From the NCBI GenBank assembly GCA_024509875.1, contig JAMPIV010012225.1, forward strand, positions 496,001 to 560,000: a stretch of DNA of 64,000 nt. The letters are read 5' to 3'. Positions 12,390 through 24,150 of the stretch are shown piece after piece. This DNA is from Oreohelix idahoensis (taxonomy: Eukaryota > Mollusca > Gastropoda > Stylommatophora > Oreohelicidae). The position numbers and the translations under genes were made by a program. A model generated the notes under the pieces. That model was not told where the DNA came from, made no database searches, and saw only the letters and a list, made by a program, of their open reading frames with translations. Position 1 is the stretch's first letter. Every line of letters begins with the position of its first letter.

Positions 12390-14770
12390 ATTTTTACCGT
12401 TAACCCTTGACGGGCGAGTTATAAAGTCCAATACCACTGGCGCGGCAATAAGGTTTCACACTACGTTCTTATCTCAATGCGATGACTGGCGCGGGGAAAG
12501 AAGACGCGTTACAACTTTACTATTTCTATTTCTACTCATATTATTTTGACTTTTATACTTATAATTAATAATTTTATCGCTGTATCAATGTACTTTATCA
12601 CACTAACATCATCGAGTGTAGGACACTTAAAGAGATGGTGGTCAATAGTTTCGTAGGGTTAGTTACACAGCTGGCACTCTGGAGTGTGTTGTGGTTGGAT
12701 TCTGTTCAAGTGGCTGTTGAGTGGTATGTGTTGTGCTCTGAGCCGAAAAATGGTGCTCTGGTCCCTCTTTGTAAGATGGCCACTGTTGTCATTAGGATCA
12801 GGACCGGCCAAATGTCTGTAAACCTCTCTCAGGTGTTTCCCATGGCCCATCTGTTCAGCCAAGTTTCTTTGTTTGTTGTTAGTATTAGTGATTTGTATGA
12901 CTGGAGAATTGTTGCTGTGAGTGGTCGTTCTTGTCTTGTTAATTTCTTTACTAATCTTTCTGCTCTGTCATTACCTGGTGTATTTGAGTGACCAAGGATC
13001 GAAGGCATAACTATTCTGACGCCATAGGAAGTGATAAGCTGATCAGCATCCAGGATTAATTTGACTAATTCACTTCTATAATGTCCACTGCCTTCCAAAA
13101 CTTGAAGGGCAGAGACTGAGTCACTAAAAATGACCATGTTTTGAGCCTTTGATGGAAAGGCATCGAATACGGTGTTCAGATGGTATACGGCTGTTTCCAG
13201 TGCAATGATTTCAGCTTCGTAGTTAGAGCAAAAATCCCCGCATGCATCAAACAGCTCGTCGGAGGATCCATCTGGGTAACATATATAGACTCCATAACCT
13301 GCTTTGATGGTAGCCTTAAATGCAGATCCGTCAGTATAGACCTGCAACCATTCTTCAGGGTAGGCATCAATGGTTCGTTGTGATGCACTCTTAAAACTGA
13401 CTGGGTCGTAGTGTTTGGTTGTTCCATAAACTAATTTTATTTGTACTTCTGGTGTTTCTAAGCGAGTATGTGGCGGTAAATTATGTACTACTTTCTGTAA
13501 ATCTTGTCTCCTTTCTGGGAGGTGGTATCTATCCTGAATTTCATGGACATAGTGTAAGACTGACTTGTGTTTTATTCTTTGCTTGTGTTCCCAGTTTTCT
13601 ACAAGGTGTCTGTTGGGGTGGTTTTGGTTCATTCTCTTACAACTTTCATAAACTTCTAAAGCGGCTTTATCCCTCCGCAACCCAAGGGGTTCAACGTTTG
13701 TGTGTATTTCACATGCAGCAGTTGAAGTTGATCTCATAGTCCCACTAATTAATCGAAGGGCATTACTTTGCACTCTGTCAAGAGAGTCTAGGTTTGTCGT
13801 GGAGCTGGTTGTATGCAGTGAGTTGTTGTATTATATCGCAGAACGGACATAGCCAAGGTACAAGCCTCTCAAAGTATCCTTGTCTGATCCCTATGTAGTG
13901 CCAGCAAGCCTCTTCAATAGTTGTAATCGACTCAGTGCTTTGTTCTTTGTATTCTCAATATGGTTCTTCAGGTTGAGCTGCCGATCAAGTGTGACTCCAA
14001 GATATGTGGGATGTTCTGCTTTTGTCACTTGGTGTTTGTCTAGCCACAGGCTGATATTCTTCTTGGCCACTTTATGGCTTTTGGTAAAGATAGTGTACAC
14101 AGTCTTTGTATAGTTGACCTTTAGTTTCCCTGTTTGGCTAAATTTATGCAGTCTTCTAAGGTCTCCGTTTAGTCTCTGAGCTCCACTTTCAACATTCTCG
14201 TGACTCTGCCATATTGCCAGGTCATCAGCGTAAAGAGCTTTTTCGGCTTTGATCTGGTTAGCAAAGTCATTGATTTAGATGAGAAATAGAGTGCAGCTTA
14301 ATGATGAGCCTTGTAATAAGCCCTCCTCTAAGACTTCTTTAGATGAGACCGCATCGTTTATCCTTGTCTGGATTGTTCGATCAATCAAAAAATACTTTAT
14401 CCAGTTGAATAACTTGCCATGTATTCCTATGCCAATCATCTTCATTAGGAGACCTTTTCTCCATACACGATCATAGGCCTGCTGAAGGTCAAAGAAGATG
14501 GCCACAGTATGTTTCTTATTCTGAAAGCCATCATGAATTCCTTACGTCAACCGAAAAAGCTGGTCTTCTGTGCAGCTGCTGGTTCTGAAGCCTGCCTGTT
14601 CATGACACAGAATACTGGAACTCGCAAGGAACCAATAGAGACGTGTGTTTATCATTCTTTCTGCAATTTTGCCCAGGCACGATGTTAGAGAAATCGGGCG
14701 ACAGCTTTTGGGTTCATCTGGGGTTTGTTGGTTTTTAAAATGGGGACAGTATGTGCATTCCTTCTGTTTA
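12390..14770 (-). pseudogene. LINE with RT and RNase H (I-clade-like), 5' truncated
   Basis: On the minus strand the order is as follows. First come RT remnants (about 14730-14520, EQAGFRTSSCTEDQL), then a 76-residue stretch with FFDLQQAYDRVWRKG (first RT Asp) and LQGSSLS. The box ALYADDLAIW (about 14245-14215) follows with both aspartates kept, then YLGVTLDRQLNL (near 14000). A 314-residue frame (13773-12829) contains RNase H motifs: YTDGSA, NYEAEIIALE, FSDSVSAL and a GHSNTPGNDRAE end block. A frameshift near 12850 leads to a Cys/His tail, PECQLCNYP...DHHLFKCP (about 12670-12630). This is the arrangement of I-like non-LTR elements. Several frameshifts and in-frame stops make it non-functional. 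No endonuclease is present. The 3' UTR limit near 12390 is approximate. Confidence 0.85.
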
Positions 14771-16357
14771 TTTTGATGATATTGTTAATTAATTTGTCTT
14801 TAGAATTTTCAGTTTCACATATATATTATTACAAACGATTTCATAGGTTAATTATTCGCAAAATTAAAAACACTTAAATAAAAATGGATAATATGTCTTA
14901 CCAGAACAAAGGAAATTGCCTACTTTGCGGCCACAAGAACTTCGTCAGGGACAGACGAACACAAACAGAGAGGAAAGAAAGTGAGAGGGAATTTCAGAAA
15001 AATGTATGAATAACAAAATAAAAATAATATAATTCGTCCATCTGTGTGGTCGAAATGGAGCACTGAAAATAAAAAAATAGATTCTACATCCGGGCATGGA
15101 GGGCAAATACTAATTAGGGAGACTTGCATAACCCCCTCACCTAGAAACAAAAAATTAAAAGCTAAGTGAGAAAGAAAAAAACAAGGGATATGAATTATTC
15201 ATTATGGGCAACACTCGTCAGTTTTTCCCACATCATTGTCATTTTAGCGCGCTTGTTTTAACGCCTCGAATCAATGAGATAGGGTCTACCGAACTTTCGA
15301 CTGTCACACTGTGAGGTCTTTTTAACATTTGATATATTGATTATCTCTATAATATAGTGACCTGTAAGTTGATCCTAATTTCACGCACAACTATCTGTCT
15401 TTATTTCCCTCTGCAGTTACATAAATGTTTGGGTATGTCAAATAATCTATATCATCTACAGCAAAGCTGTTTAACCTTTTATATGGCTGACAATTTATTT
15501 ACATCTTCTAGTGAAGCCTCGCATGTCGATGGTCTAGGTTAGCAAAATATGCCAGAAATGAAAAAAACAAAAAAAAAACAAAGAGATATAAAAGTGTTGT
15601 CTTTTTTTTTTTCTTAACATTAAATGAAGATAAAAATATCTGTTTTTATTTTTAATGTATTTAGAACATGTAGGGATCCAGGAAAAACTTTGCGAGTAAT
15701 TTCCAGCATTTATACCAACAGCTGTAGATACCTTGTATAGTAAAAATGGTTCGTTTGAATATAACACTCACCAATATTCACAACTTTCTTGAGAAGGTTA
15801 ATACTTTAAGTACAATATTTTCATAACTAATAATGGCACAGAAATAGTTTAAATATGTTTTAAATGTTATAATAAATGTTAGAATATTTGAAAATTGAAC
15901 ATTTGATAGTTTTTGTTTTTCAAACAAGATTTTTGCTTCGTTTTGGCGAGGAGCGTTCTGTTCAACCTAAACACAAGGAAATGAAAAAAAAAAAAATATC
16001 AAAGTATGTTTTTTTCTTAACTTCAAATGGAAACTATCATGTTTGAGAAAATGTTGTTTTAAAAAATTTGATATAAGTTATCCCTTACAGTGTAGAGGAG
16101 ATTAAGGGGCCGAGACACTTGATCGACTGGGAGACCACTTCTGATGATCAGATTGCCTCCTGTTGCATCGCTCTGTATAGAGTTGTCTATCCTATCGGCA
16201 TTGAATTCATGTTATCGACATTCTGTTTTATACAACAAAACTTTTGAGTTCTTTGTATTATATTGTGTATATGATGATCGCCCTTCTTAAATATCTGGCA
16301 CGTCTCCCGTCCGCAGACGTCGGGTCGAACATCCCCAGAAGTGGGGTCGCGCACCCA
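14771..16357. other. AT-rich stretch without a gene
   Basis: Long A and T runs (for example 15560-15615) and low-complexity AT-rich sequence. No coding similarity, RNA gene or element ends were recognised. Confidence 0.55.
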
Positions 16358-17010
16358 TAGGCGGCGCATACATCCCTGGTTAAGAAACACTTACAGACGG
16401 TGCATACATCCCTGGTTAAGAAACACTTATAGGCGGTGCATACATCCCTGGTTAAGAAACACTTACAGACGGTGCATACATCCCTGGTTAAGAAACACTT
16501 ACAGACGGTACATACATCCCTGGTTAAGAAACACTTACAGGCGGTGCATACATCCCTGGTTAAGAAACACTTACAGGCGGTGCATACATCCCTGGTTAAG
16601 AAACACTTACAGGCGGTGCATACATCCCTGGTTAAGAAACACTTACAGGCGGTGCATACATCCCTGGTTAAGAAACACTTACAGGCGGTGCATACATCCC
16701 TGGTTAAGAAACACTTACAGGCGGTGCATACATCCCTGGTTAAGAAACACTTATAGGCGGTGCATAAATCGCTGGTTAAGAAACACTTGCAGACGGTGCA
16801 TAAATCCCTGGTTAAGAAACACTTACAGGCGGTGCATACATCCCTGGTTAAGAAACACTTACAGGCGGTGCATACATCCCTGGTTAAGAAACACTTACAG
16901 GCGGTGCATACATCCCTGGTTAAGAAACACTTACAGGCGGTGCATACATCCCTCGTTAAGAAACACTTCTCGCGTTGCATTCTTCCCTGGTTAAGAAGCA
17001 CTCCTCGACA
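16358..17010. repeat. 36-bp minisatellite, about 18 copies
   Basis: Units of 36 bp contain ATCCCTGGTTAAGAAACAC followed by TTACAGGCGGTGCA and repeat with a few variants (CAGACGG, TATAGGCGG, AATCGCTGG). Because 36 is a multiple of three and the unit lacks stops in several frames, long repetitive frames are open on both strands (217 residues plus, 247 residues minus, period 12). They have no start context or similarity suggesting a protein, and I treat them as artefacts. The edge units (16358-16380, 16965-17010) are the most diverged, as is usual for tandem arrays. Confidence 0.95.
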
Positions 17011-17183
17011 GTAACATAAATTTTGGAATATGTTAAGTAGTTTACATCCTCTTCCTACGCATCTTCAGTGTTAGCTTTCGAAAATTGTCGACGTGTATCA
17101 CCCACGACCTTGGATTTCCTGCCATTGCCAGGTTGCACTGGCTTCCTATTCCATCATTTTTATCTACGCTATCTGTAGCCTGA

Positions 17184-17440
17184 GCATCCGCTTGGCCTAG
17201 TGGTTAGAGCGGTGACCTCTCGCGGCAAAGATGCCCGATTCGAAACACGGTTTCGCCCCGCTCCAGTCCAACACACTGTAAATGAGTGCCTGACTCTGCA
17301 CTTGAGTTAGGGAAAGCAAAAGCAATGAAGAAAGGAACTGTTCACTCCCACCTCTCGAAGCTGCACACTAGTTTAGTGAAGTATCTAAAACTTCACTTTC
17401 TTACGGCAGTATCTACTATGGGACTACACTTAATTACCTC
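17184..17440 (+). mobile_element. tRNA-derived SINE, family 1
   Basis: A tRNA-like head has A box TGGCCTAGTGG (17193-17203) and B box GATTCGAAAC (17237-17246). A body containing GAGTGCCTGACTCTGCACTTG, CCACCTCTCGA and ATGGGACTAC follows. The same head and body occur at 25239 (plus) and 39241-39465 (minus). The B box deviates from consensus, so it is unlikely to be active. The right limit is approximate. Confidence 0.85.
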
Positions 17441-17817
17441 ACTTTAGCCTCACCACTCTGCTCTTACAATGTGGGTTCCTGACTAAGGCACGTTTTGTTA
17501 GAGTGGTAGTTGTTTCCTGGGGTGTGTCCTACCAATGTTGATTTCTTTTCCTTTTTTTTTTCCAATTCCAGCTGTGTTAGTTGTTATCTGGGTCTATTTC
17601 ACAACTCTCTGATTGTTTTGGCCGTTTGCGATTTGAAACTGAAGACTGCTATACTACCATCTGTAGGCAAATGTATAATGTTTGGAATCAGTAACAATAC
17701 ATAATATTAATATCATTGAATAAGTAAGCCATTTAATACTAGATAGGCAAAAGAATTCCCCAGGCATGTCTTACAATGCGACAAATACGTGGTTGCGTAT
17801 GCGGCTGGCAACGTCAT

Positions 17818-17880
17818 TATGTAACACGAAGTGCCACATAAACCACCACTGTACAAGCACAAGTTTGATTGGTGCAGGCT
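17818..17880 (+). repeat. Short dispersed repeat (GGCTGGCAAC core)
   Basis: GGCTGGCAACGTCATTATGTA followed by ACCACCACTG resembles segments at 39989-40020 (continuing at 43003), 44765-44820 and 46861-46920. At 44765 it directly precedes a LINE tail. It may be a LINE-derived 3' module or an old SINE piece. Confidence 0.45.
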
Positions 17881-17989
17881 TCATATAAGGGGACCAGTTG
17901 CAGTGGTGGCTACATGTCCCGTAAGTAGTGAACTGTCAAGGATCCCGTTCCACGCCCATTGAGGCATATATGGAATATGGTGTTAGGCC

Positions 17990-18203
17990 CATATTTTCTT
18001 GATCATCGACACACTAGGGGTGATGTGGTCAGCATCACGCCGGCCGCCTTAACTTTCCCAGAGTTGCTCTGGTACCCAGTTCATGAGGCTGGGTCGACCC
18101 CGGAGCCGTTTGCGGTCTAAAAATTCCCACTTCAACTAGGGATCGAACCATGGACCACCGAGCTAAGAAGCCAGTGCACTAACCACTGCGCTACAGCGGC
18201 TCC
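17990..18203 (-). mobile_element. tRNA-derived SINE, family 3
   Basis: On the minus strand the element begins GGAGCCGCTGTAGCGCAGTG, so the A box resembles TAGCGCAGTGG and the B box is GGTTCGATCCC. The body contains AACGGCTCCGGGGTCGACCC. It ends near GATGATCAAGAAAA. The head is clearly tRNA-like, but the body differs from the other two SINE families in the window. Confidence 0.75.
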
Positions 18204-18724
18204 GCTCCATAAGTAGTGAAAGGGAAAATAATGATGATATTGATACAAGAGAATTTGGCTGTTATAGAACTACGTTGGAGGTGCACTTCTCATTTCTAGT
18301 CTCACGACCCCATCCCCGTTTTTTCTCCACATTAACAAACGTGGTATTAAAAAGAGCATTTATTAGAAATGTCGCGAGAGGTTCAGATGTTATTAAATGT
18401 AAGATATCCTGGACAAAAAGATGTATCAGATGATACCAGGATAGTGCCAGATAAGAGACTAGTCTTACAAGAAATACCCCCTTCTCTGAAAAGAGTAAGG
18501 GTGTATAGACAATCAAAGGTAGGGTCAAGCTGTATAAACCTTCAAGTATGATGATAGTGTTTGTTCCTGGAGGTCTAATTGCTACCTCTCAAGATCCTCC
18601 CTTGAATAATGGTTATTATATTTGTATTGACTCTGCTAGGGGATTAATTAATTAACGAAATATGTAAAATAAATCAGAACCGTAACTCAGTTTAAATAAT
18701 TAAGCAAGACTGATTATATATATA
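18204..18724. other. Short gene-free stretch
   Basis: No coding similarity or element ends were seen between the SINE and the mariner. Small frames lack family resemblance. Confidence 0.5.
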
Positions 18725-19667
18725 CAAGGGGATTGACATAAGTCTTGGGCCTGACCATGAAGGACATGTCACAGAGAGCTGAAATTTTGTATAGTGTTTA
18801 TTCCTTTTCAATATAGCCACCGTCTGAATTGACACACTCCTGCCATCTCTGCTTGACCTTGAAAAGACCTTGGGAGTAGAACACCCTATTTTTCAAACTA
18901 AACCAGTCATCACATGCCAGTATAACCTCTTCATCGCTGTCAAAATGATTTCCTTTTAGCTGTTTTTTAAGATTTGGGAATAGAAAAAAGTCTGATGGAG
19001 CCAAATCTGGAGAATATGGTGGGTGTGGAAGAATTTCAATTTTCAAATCGTTGGCTGCTAGCTGCACAAGCCGTGCTTTGTGAGAGGGCGCGTTGTCTTG
19101 AAGCAAAGGAAGATTTTGAGTGCGAGTTATCCCTCGTTTCCTGGTCACAACCTTTCTTAGTTTTTTTAGAAGATCTGTATAGTACTGTCCATTAACTGTG
19201 TTGCTACGAGGCAGATAATCTTTCAAAAGGACTCCTTTGCCGTCCCAAAAAACAGTCAGCATCACTTTTCCTGCAGATTTCTGCGCCCTCGGCTTGACAG
19301 GTGTTGGGGAGCCCGGGGTTTTCCATTGCATGCTGGAAATTTTGGATTCGGGGTCATAATGGTGTACCCAAGTCTCATCTACTGTCACCATGGTCTCCAA
19401 AATATGTAGGTGTTTTTCCCTGAAACATCAGAAATGTTATAACAGCTCTGGCCTCCTTCTTTTCCATTGTTTTGTCAAATCTTTGGAGCAGCAGATCCGG
19501 TCAATAGGGTACACTGCGCCGTGCACCGTAGCGGGAAAACTCATTAAAGAAACAAACGCGTACTTTATACATTCAGTGCAAATATGATGAACTTTAAATG
19601 TGCCAAGTTTCATCTTCCTCCTGTGACTCCTTCATGGTCAGGCCCAAGACTTATGTCAATCCCCTTG
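18725..19667 (-). mobile_element. Mariner transposon with internal deletion
   Basis: 943 bp are bounded by near-perfect inverted repeats of about 40 bp, beginning CAAGGGGATTGACATAAG on both strands. TA dinucleotides on each side (18723-18724 and 19668-19669) are the standard mariner target duplication. Full mariners are about 1.3 kb; this one lacks the middle of its transposase gene. The TIRs are still highly alike, so the element is not very old. Confidence 0.93.
18798..19467 (-). pseudogene. Mariner transposase, N-terminal half deleted
   Basis: The minus-strand frame from about 19400 to 18798 encodes the catalytic half of a mariner transposase. It shows VTVDETWVHHYDPESK (first Asp), LLQDNAPSHKA (second Asp) and HPPYSPDLAPSDFF, with 34 residues between the second and third catalytic Asp, which is the DD34D signature. 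The start survives separately at 19467 (MEKKEARAVI), but the frame jumps after about 25 residues directly to the catalytic region. Most of the paired helix-turn-helix DNA-binding domain and the WVPHEL-type linker are gone. A protein from this copy could not bind its ends normally. The catalytic domain has no stop. Confidence 0.92.
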
Positions 19668-21807
19668 TATTTACAATTTATTGATCCTATACCGTTTCTC
19701 TTTTCGGTTAGGAAAATGATAAAGAATTCAAATGTTTTTTACAAAATAAAATAAATATACATGGATTGTCAATTTCCACAATAGTTAAATATGATAGAAT
19801 TATATTTCAAATATCAATTATTTATTTTACATATAGTTATCACTTTCGCTGGACAGTGAAGTTAGTACTTAGTTTAATAAAGTCCTTCATGACTCATCAC
19901 TCAAACTGTTTTTGTTATTTGTATGTTATTTGTTTTACAATGTTTCTGGATAGGCTGACCAGTGGAATTGCGTTTCCACTTATCTGGTAAAATGAGAAGC
20001 ATCCATCTAAAGCCAGGATCACTCAATGTCTGGATCTCCAGGCCGGGGAAAAAAACAGGGTGGCTAGTTCTATGAACCTTGAGAACGTTTGCACCACAGA
20101 GTCCCACAGAAGTGGATGTCTCGTACAATCTTGGTACTTGCAGGATAAAACCTGGAATACAAATAATCACTACCCCTGTATGGTCCAGCACTATTCTATC
20201 CACACACACAATGGACGTAACAAACAGTGTCAGACATTGTGCTAACATTTGCACAGGACAATTTACCTCAGTACCACTCACAGCCAGTTCAATGTGATTA
20301 CACTTTCCTTATAAATCCTAAGTTAGATCCATGTGTCCATGATCTGCTTCCATACAATGATTTGGTTTAGTACAAACTACTAAGTGACACCTTGATCAAA
20401 TCTAGTCAGTGGCCATTTGCCTGGTGGTCTTCTTCCGTCCTTAGCCACAACAAACCGATTCAAACTTTGTAGTGGCCATTACAGTGCCTAGTGCGTCTTA
20501 GGGCAACATCAGATAGGTTTTCTCGGCCTGCCATTCCTTTCCCATCATAGCCATTGCGCATCGGGGTCCTTTAGGGCAACGGCAAATCAATGATGGTGTG
20601 TTCATTTGCTGTGCTGACCCGAGTAAGCAGTAATGAAGTGATGACTGGCAAACGGGTGATCAGCCCGTTGGTACCTTGATTAATACATGTTAACAAATCC
20701 TGTCATCCTTTCTTATGTTCCTGATCATTGTGTCGTTCCTTTAAGAAATACTCCTTCAAATGCATTATTAAACTTACAGTCGTATTTTTGCCAACATTCT
20801 TAATTATTCTACACATTTCCCAACGCTGGCTTTCGTCTCTAAAAGTCAACACATGCTTGCGTTCCATCCGGCAGCACACTCGTCCTGTAATTTTTTTCTT
20901 AATACATTCAACACACTTCCTAACACACAAGTGGATTAATCACAGAAAAATTACATAATTATATACATATGTATATTCTTTCTTAGCCTCAGGCAATACA
21001 CATAAGCTGTAACTGGCTGTTAATAGGTATCTAGGTCTGCTATGCAGATACAGTGGCAAAGTATTTGACAGCACACGTTTGCCGCTCTCTTCTGTTCAGC
21101 TTGTGTTTGAAAAAGTTGTGGCCTCAAATCAGGCAAGTTCAAGGACTTTTATAGTACCGCACACCCTCCCTCTCGGATGGCATGGGGCAAAAACGGCGTT
21201 AGGAATCTAAAATTGAAGTGATTTCTGCCTTCTTGTTCAATGTGCTAAATTTGTAATATTTATTATCTCTCTTAATTCTGGGCCGATTTTGATCATTTAA
21301 AGTTAGAATTATACTGTGAATTTATCTCTACCTTTCAATAGAATAATTGTTTAGGTAGCAAAATGCATTTAAATCTATGCAGACTTTAAATAACTAAATT
21401 GGGGACTACCCTGATGTATAGATGTCATTTTAAACGATTTTTCTCTTTAATTGAACTACTATTCGAGGAGGTCTTTGCACCTACCTCTCAAGTAACATTC
21501 CCGTTGTTGAAATATCTATACCTTTCCGTTTAAACATCTTTAGTCCTTAAGAAATTAAATAACTTCTTACTATCATTTACACAAAATGGGCCTCAATGAA
21601 AAGGTTTCATTATACACACCAGAAAAAAGGAGAGTTTTCATTGGCTATTGTATCGGTCCGTTTTCCCATAGTATGGCGTGCGGTAAATATGACCGTGGTG
21701 TAAGACAGACAAAAACACGACAAGAAACAGCTATGCAAGACATTAGTCAAATAATTGTCAATTCACCAGTTGAAAGCTTTGATAAATGTCATTTCATTTG
21801 AGGATAC
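19668..21807. other. Gene-free stretch
   Basis: No recognisable coding region. A GC-richer patch near 20440-20680 repeats TTAGGGCAAC and contains a small palindrome-like ACGGGTGATCAGCCCGT; it looks like an old unidentified repeat. The rest is AT-rich. Confidence 0.45.
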
Positions 21808-22640
21808 ACAGTTTCTAAAACTTTGAGGTCTTAAAATTAGCCCACGCCAGCAGTTTGACTTATAATCACTACCCTCCAGATAATTTTGAGGTCTTAAATT
21901 TAGGCAACGCCTGCAGTTTGACTTATAATCACTACCCTCCAGAAAATTTTGAGGTCTTAAAATTAGTCCATGCCTGCAGTTTGACTTATAATCACTACCC
22001 TCCAGAAAATTTTGAGGTCTTAAAATTAGTCCATGCCTGCAGTTTGACTTATAATCACTACCCTCCAGAAAATTTTGAGGTCTTAAAATTAGCCCATGCC
22101 TGCAGTTTGACTTATAATCACTACCCTCCAGAAAATTTTGAGGTCTTAAAATTAGCCCATGCCTGCAGTTTGACTTATAATCACTACCCTCCAGAAAATG
22201 TTGAGGTCTTAAAATTAGCCCATGCCTGCAGTTTGACTTATAATCACTACCCTCCAGAAAATTTTGAGGTCTTAAAATTAGTCCATGCCTGCAGTTTGAC
22301 TTATAATCACTACCCTCCAGAAAATTTTGAGGTCTTAAAATTAGCCCATGCCTGCAGTTTGACTTATAATCACTATCCTCCAGATAATTTTGAGGTCTTA
22401 AAATTAGTCCATGCCTGCAGTTTGACTTATAATCACTACCCTCCAGAAAATTTTGAGGTCTTAAAATTAGTCCATGCCTGCAGTTTGACTTATAATCACT
22501 ACCCTCCAGAAAAGTTTGAGGTCTTAAAATTAGTGCATGCCTGCAGTTTGACTTATAATCATTACGCTCCAGAAAATTTTGAGGTCTTAAAATTAGCCCA
22601 CGCCTGCAGTTTGACTTATAATCATTACGCTCCAGATCCC
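21808..22640. repeat. 63-bp minisatellite, about 13 copies
   Basis: Units of 63 bp (21 codons) carry CAGTTTGACTTATAATCACT, CCCTCCAGAAAATTTTGAGG and TTAAAATTAGTCCATGCCTG. Variants include TTAGCCCA, GATAATTTT and TACGCTCC. A frame of 265 residues on plus and of 295 on minus run through the array with period 21. They reflect a stop-free unit whose length is a multiple of three, not a recognised protein. Copies at the two edges are the most diverged. Confidence 0.95.
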
Positions 22641-22675
22641 GAAGGAGCATAGGCTTTGAACAAACTCATGCCAAG

Positions 22676-24150
22676 TGTAGTGGTGTTGATGGTATTGTAT
22701 GATGGTGATATTACTAAATGTAATTGTATGAGGCCAGCTGTGAAGGCTCCTGAGATAAAATGTAGTTGAGAATTGTCAGAAGGCCTTTCTTGCTACCACT
22801 ACGACCTCACACTTAATTTTTTTTTTTTTTTTAATGAATGTGGCTACGTAAAGTGTCTAGGGTTATGATATGTAGTGTGGTGTAATAGGTTATAGATATA
22901 CCCACAGATATTTAACAAGACTAATAATATTAATAAATATTACAACACACTGAACTAACTCAATAGTGTAAAATTTATTTTGTTCTGTATCAATTTTTTA
23001 GGTTGACCAGAACTTAAAAGGATTTAGAAATTATGAAAGAAATGCATGGAATATTATATCATAAATGCAATAGTGTACATATATATGTACTATACTAGTT
23101 AGTTTTATTAAAATGTTCTAGTAGTCATCTACTTGGGAGGATAGTTACTGTTTGTGCTGTTGGGGTGGCCTCATCACACCTGTCTATATTGACTACACAG
23201 TGTCCAGAAAATGGTGGGAATTTTTTATGAGGGTATTAGTAACTAAACGTGGTTGGTGAATGTCCAGCAGACCAGAGGCTCACTCATCTTTTAATTGTAG
23301 CTCTGGTGCTGAAATCTGATGGTCCCACCTCTCTGTGCTGGCGGGCAATAATGGTGGTCTCTGTCACAAGTACTGCACAGATACACTCGAGTAAAGTCAC
23401 CAACTGAATAGTCACTGCTTTGTTGACAACAGAAACTCGCAGCTCTGCAATCAAAGTATGGGCCATGTGTCAAAATCTATTCTCTACCCACGTCTGGACA
23501 CAACACTGACACAACAACCACATCATACAGACAGGTCAGATCTCTCTGACCAAACAGCACATTTACCATGGTGGTTTTACATCAGATAGATCCTCCCAGA
23601 CCATAGATTCTGAAAAATATTTATTAGTTGTCTGCCCTAAAAGAGGATAGGTAATATGTTTCATTATTCTCAACACTTGATCTGTCTTGCATAATCCTTG
23701 CTGGAGTTTATGTACATTGTTGGTCCCTAGACCCTGACTAGGGCGGGGGGTCTAGAGCAAATCCCTACTTGTTTGTAAGGCTAGATTTCGATATGGCAGT
23801 ATCAAATCACTCGAACATGAAACAATATTCAAAATATATAAAGAAATAATTTCAATCTTACCAGATTATGAATAAATAACACAGAATTGCTAGCAAAACT
23901 CAGCTGAGCTGCTGGCTATAGTATGGCGTCCCTAACTTTATTACACTTTCTTTCATATGGAAATCACCACACTTTAAAATCTGTGTCTATCACTGAACAA
24001 CTATTGAAGAATGGCCCCACTTTCGCGTCTGAGCGCTAATGATATGATTGTCTGTGGCCAATCACTGCCTAGGTTTATTTTAAATTTCAAATTTCCTACC
24101 ATAAAGTCATTTCAGTCATGCTTCAGTCAAGTATGGATGGTTATCTGTTA
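22676..24150 (-). mobile_element. Diverged LTR related to the 2.4-kb LTR family
   Basis: From TGTAGTGGTGTTG onward the block order parallels the LTR at 48454: GAGGCCAGCTGTGAAGG, GCTACCAC, GTCTAGGGTTATGA, ATAACACAGAATT (23876-23888) and GGCCAATCACTGCC (24057-24070). It is closer to the 10.1-kb copy in some blocks. No internal region adjoins, suggesting a solo or partial LTR. The right end is not resolved and may extend further. Confidence 0.5.

Noticed and set aside
16258..17001. Long repetitive frames on both strands (up to 247 residues)
   Set aside because: They follow from a stop-free 36-bp tandem unit. No start context, family similarity or non-repetitive part supports a protein.
16358..17010. 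Possible CRISPR array
   Set aside because: The units are contiguous with no unique spacers, and the surrounding DNA is clearly eukaryotic.
17184..17270. Functional tRNA gene
   Set aside because: The A and B boxes are tRNA-like, but the sequence continues into a repeated SINE body and does not fold as a complete tRNA; the B box is also altered. The same applies to the other tRNA-like heads.
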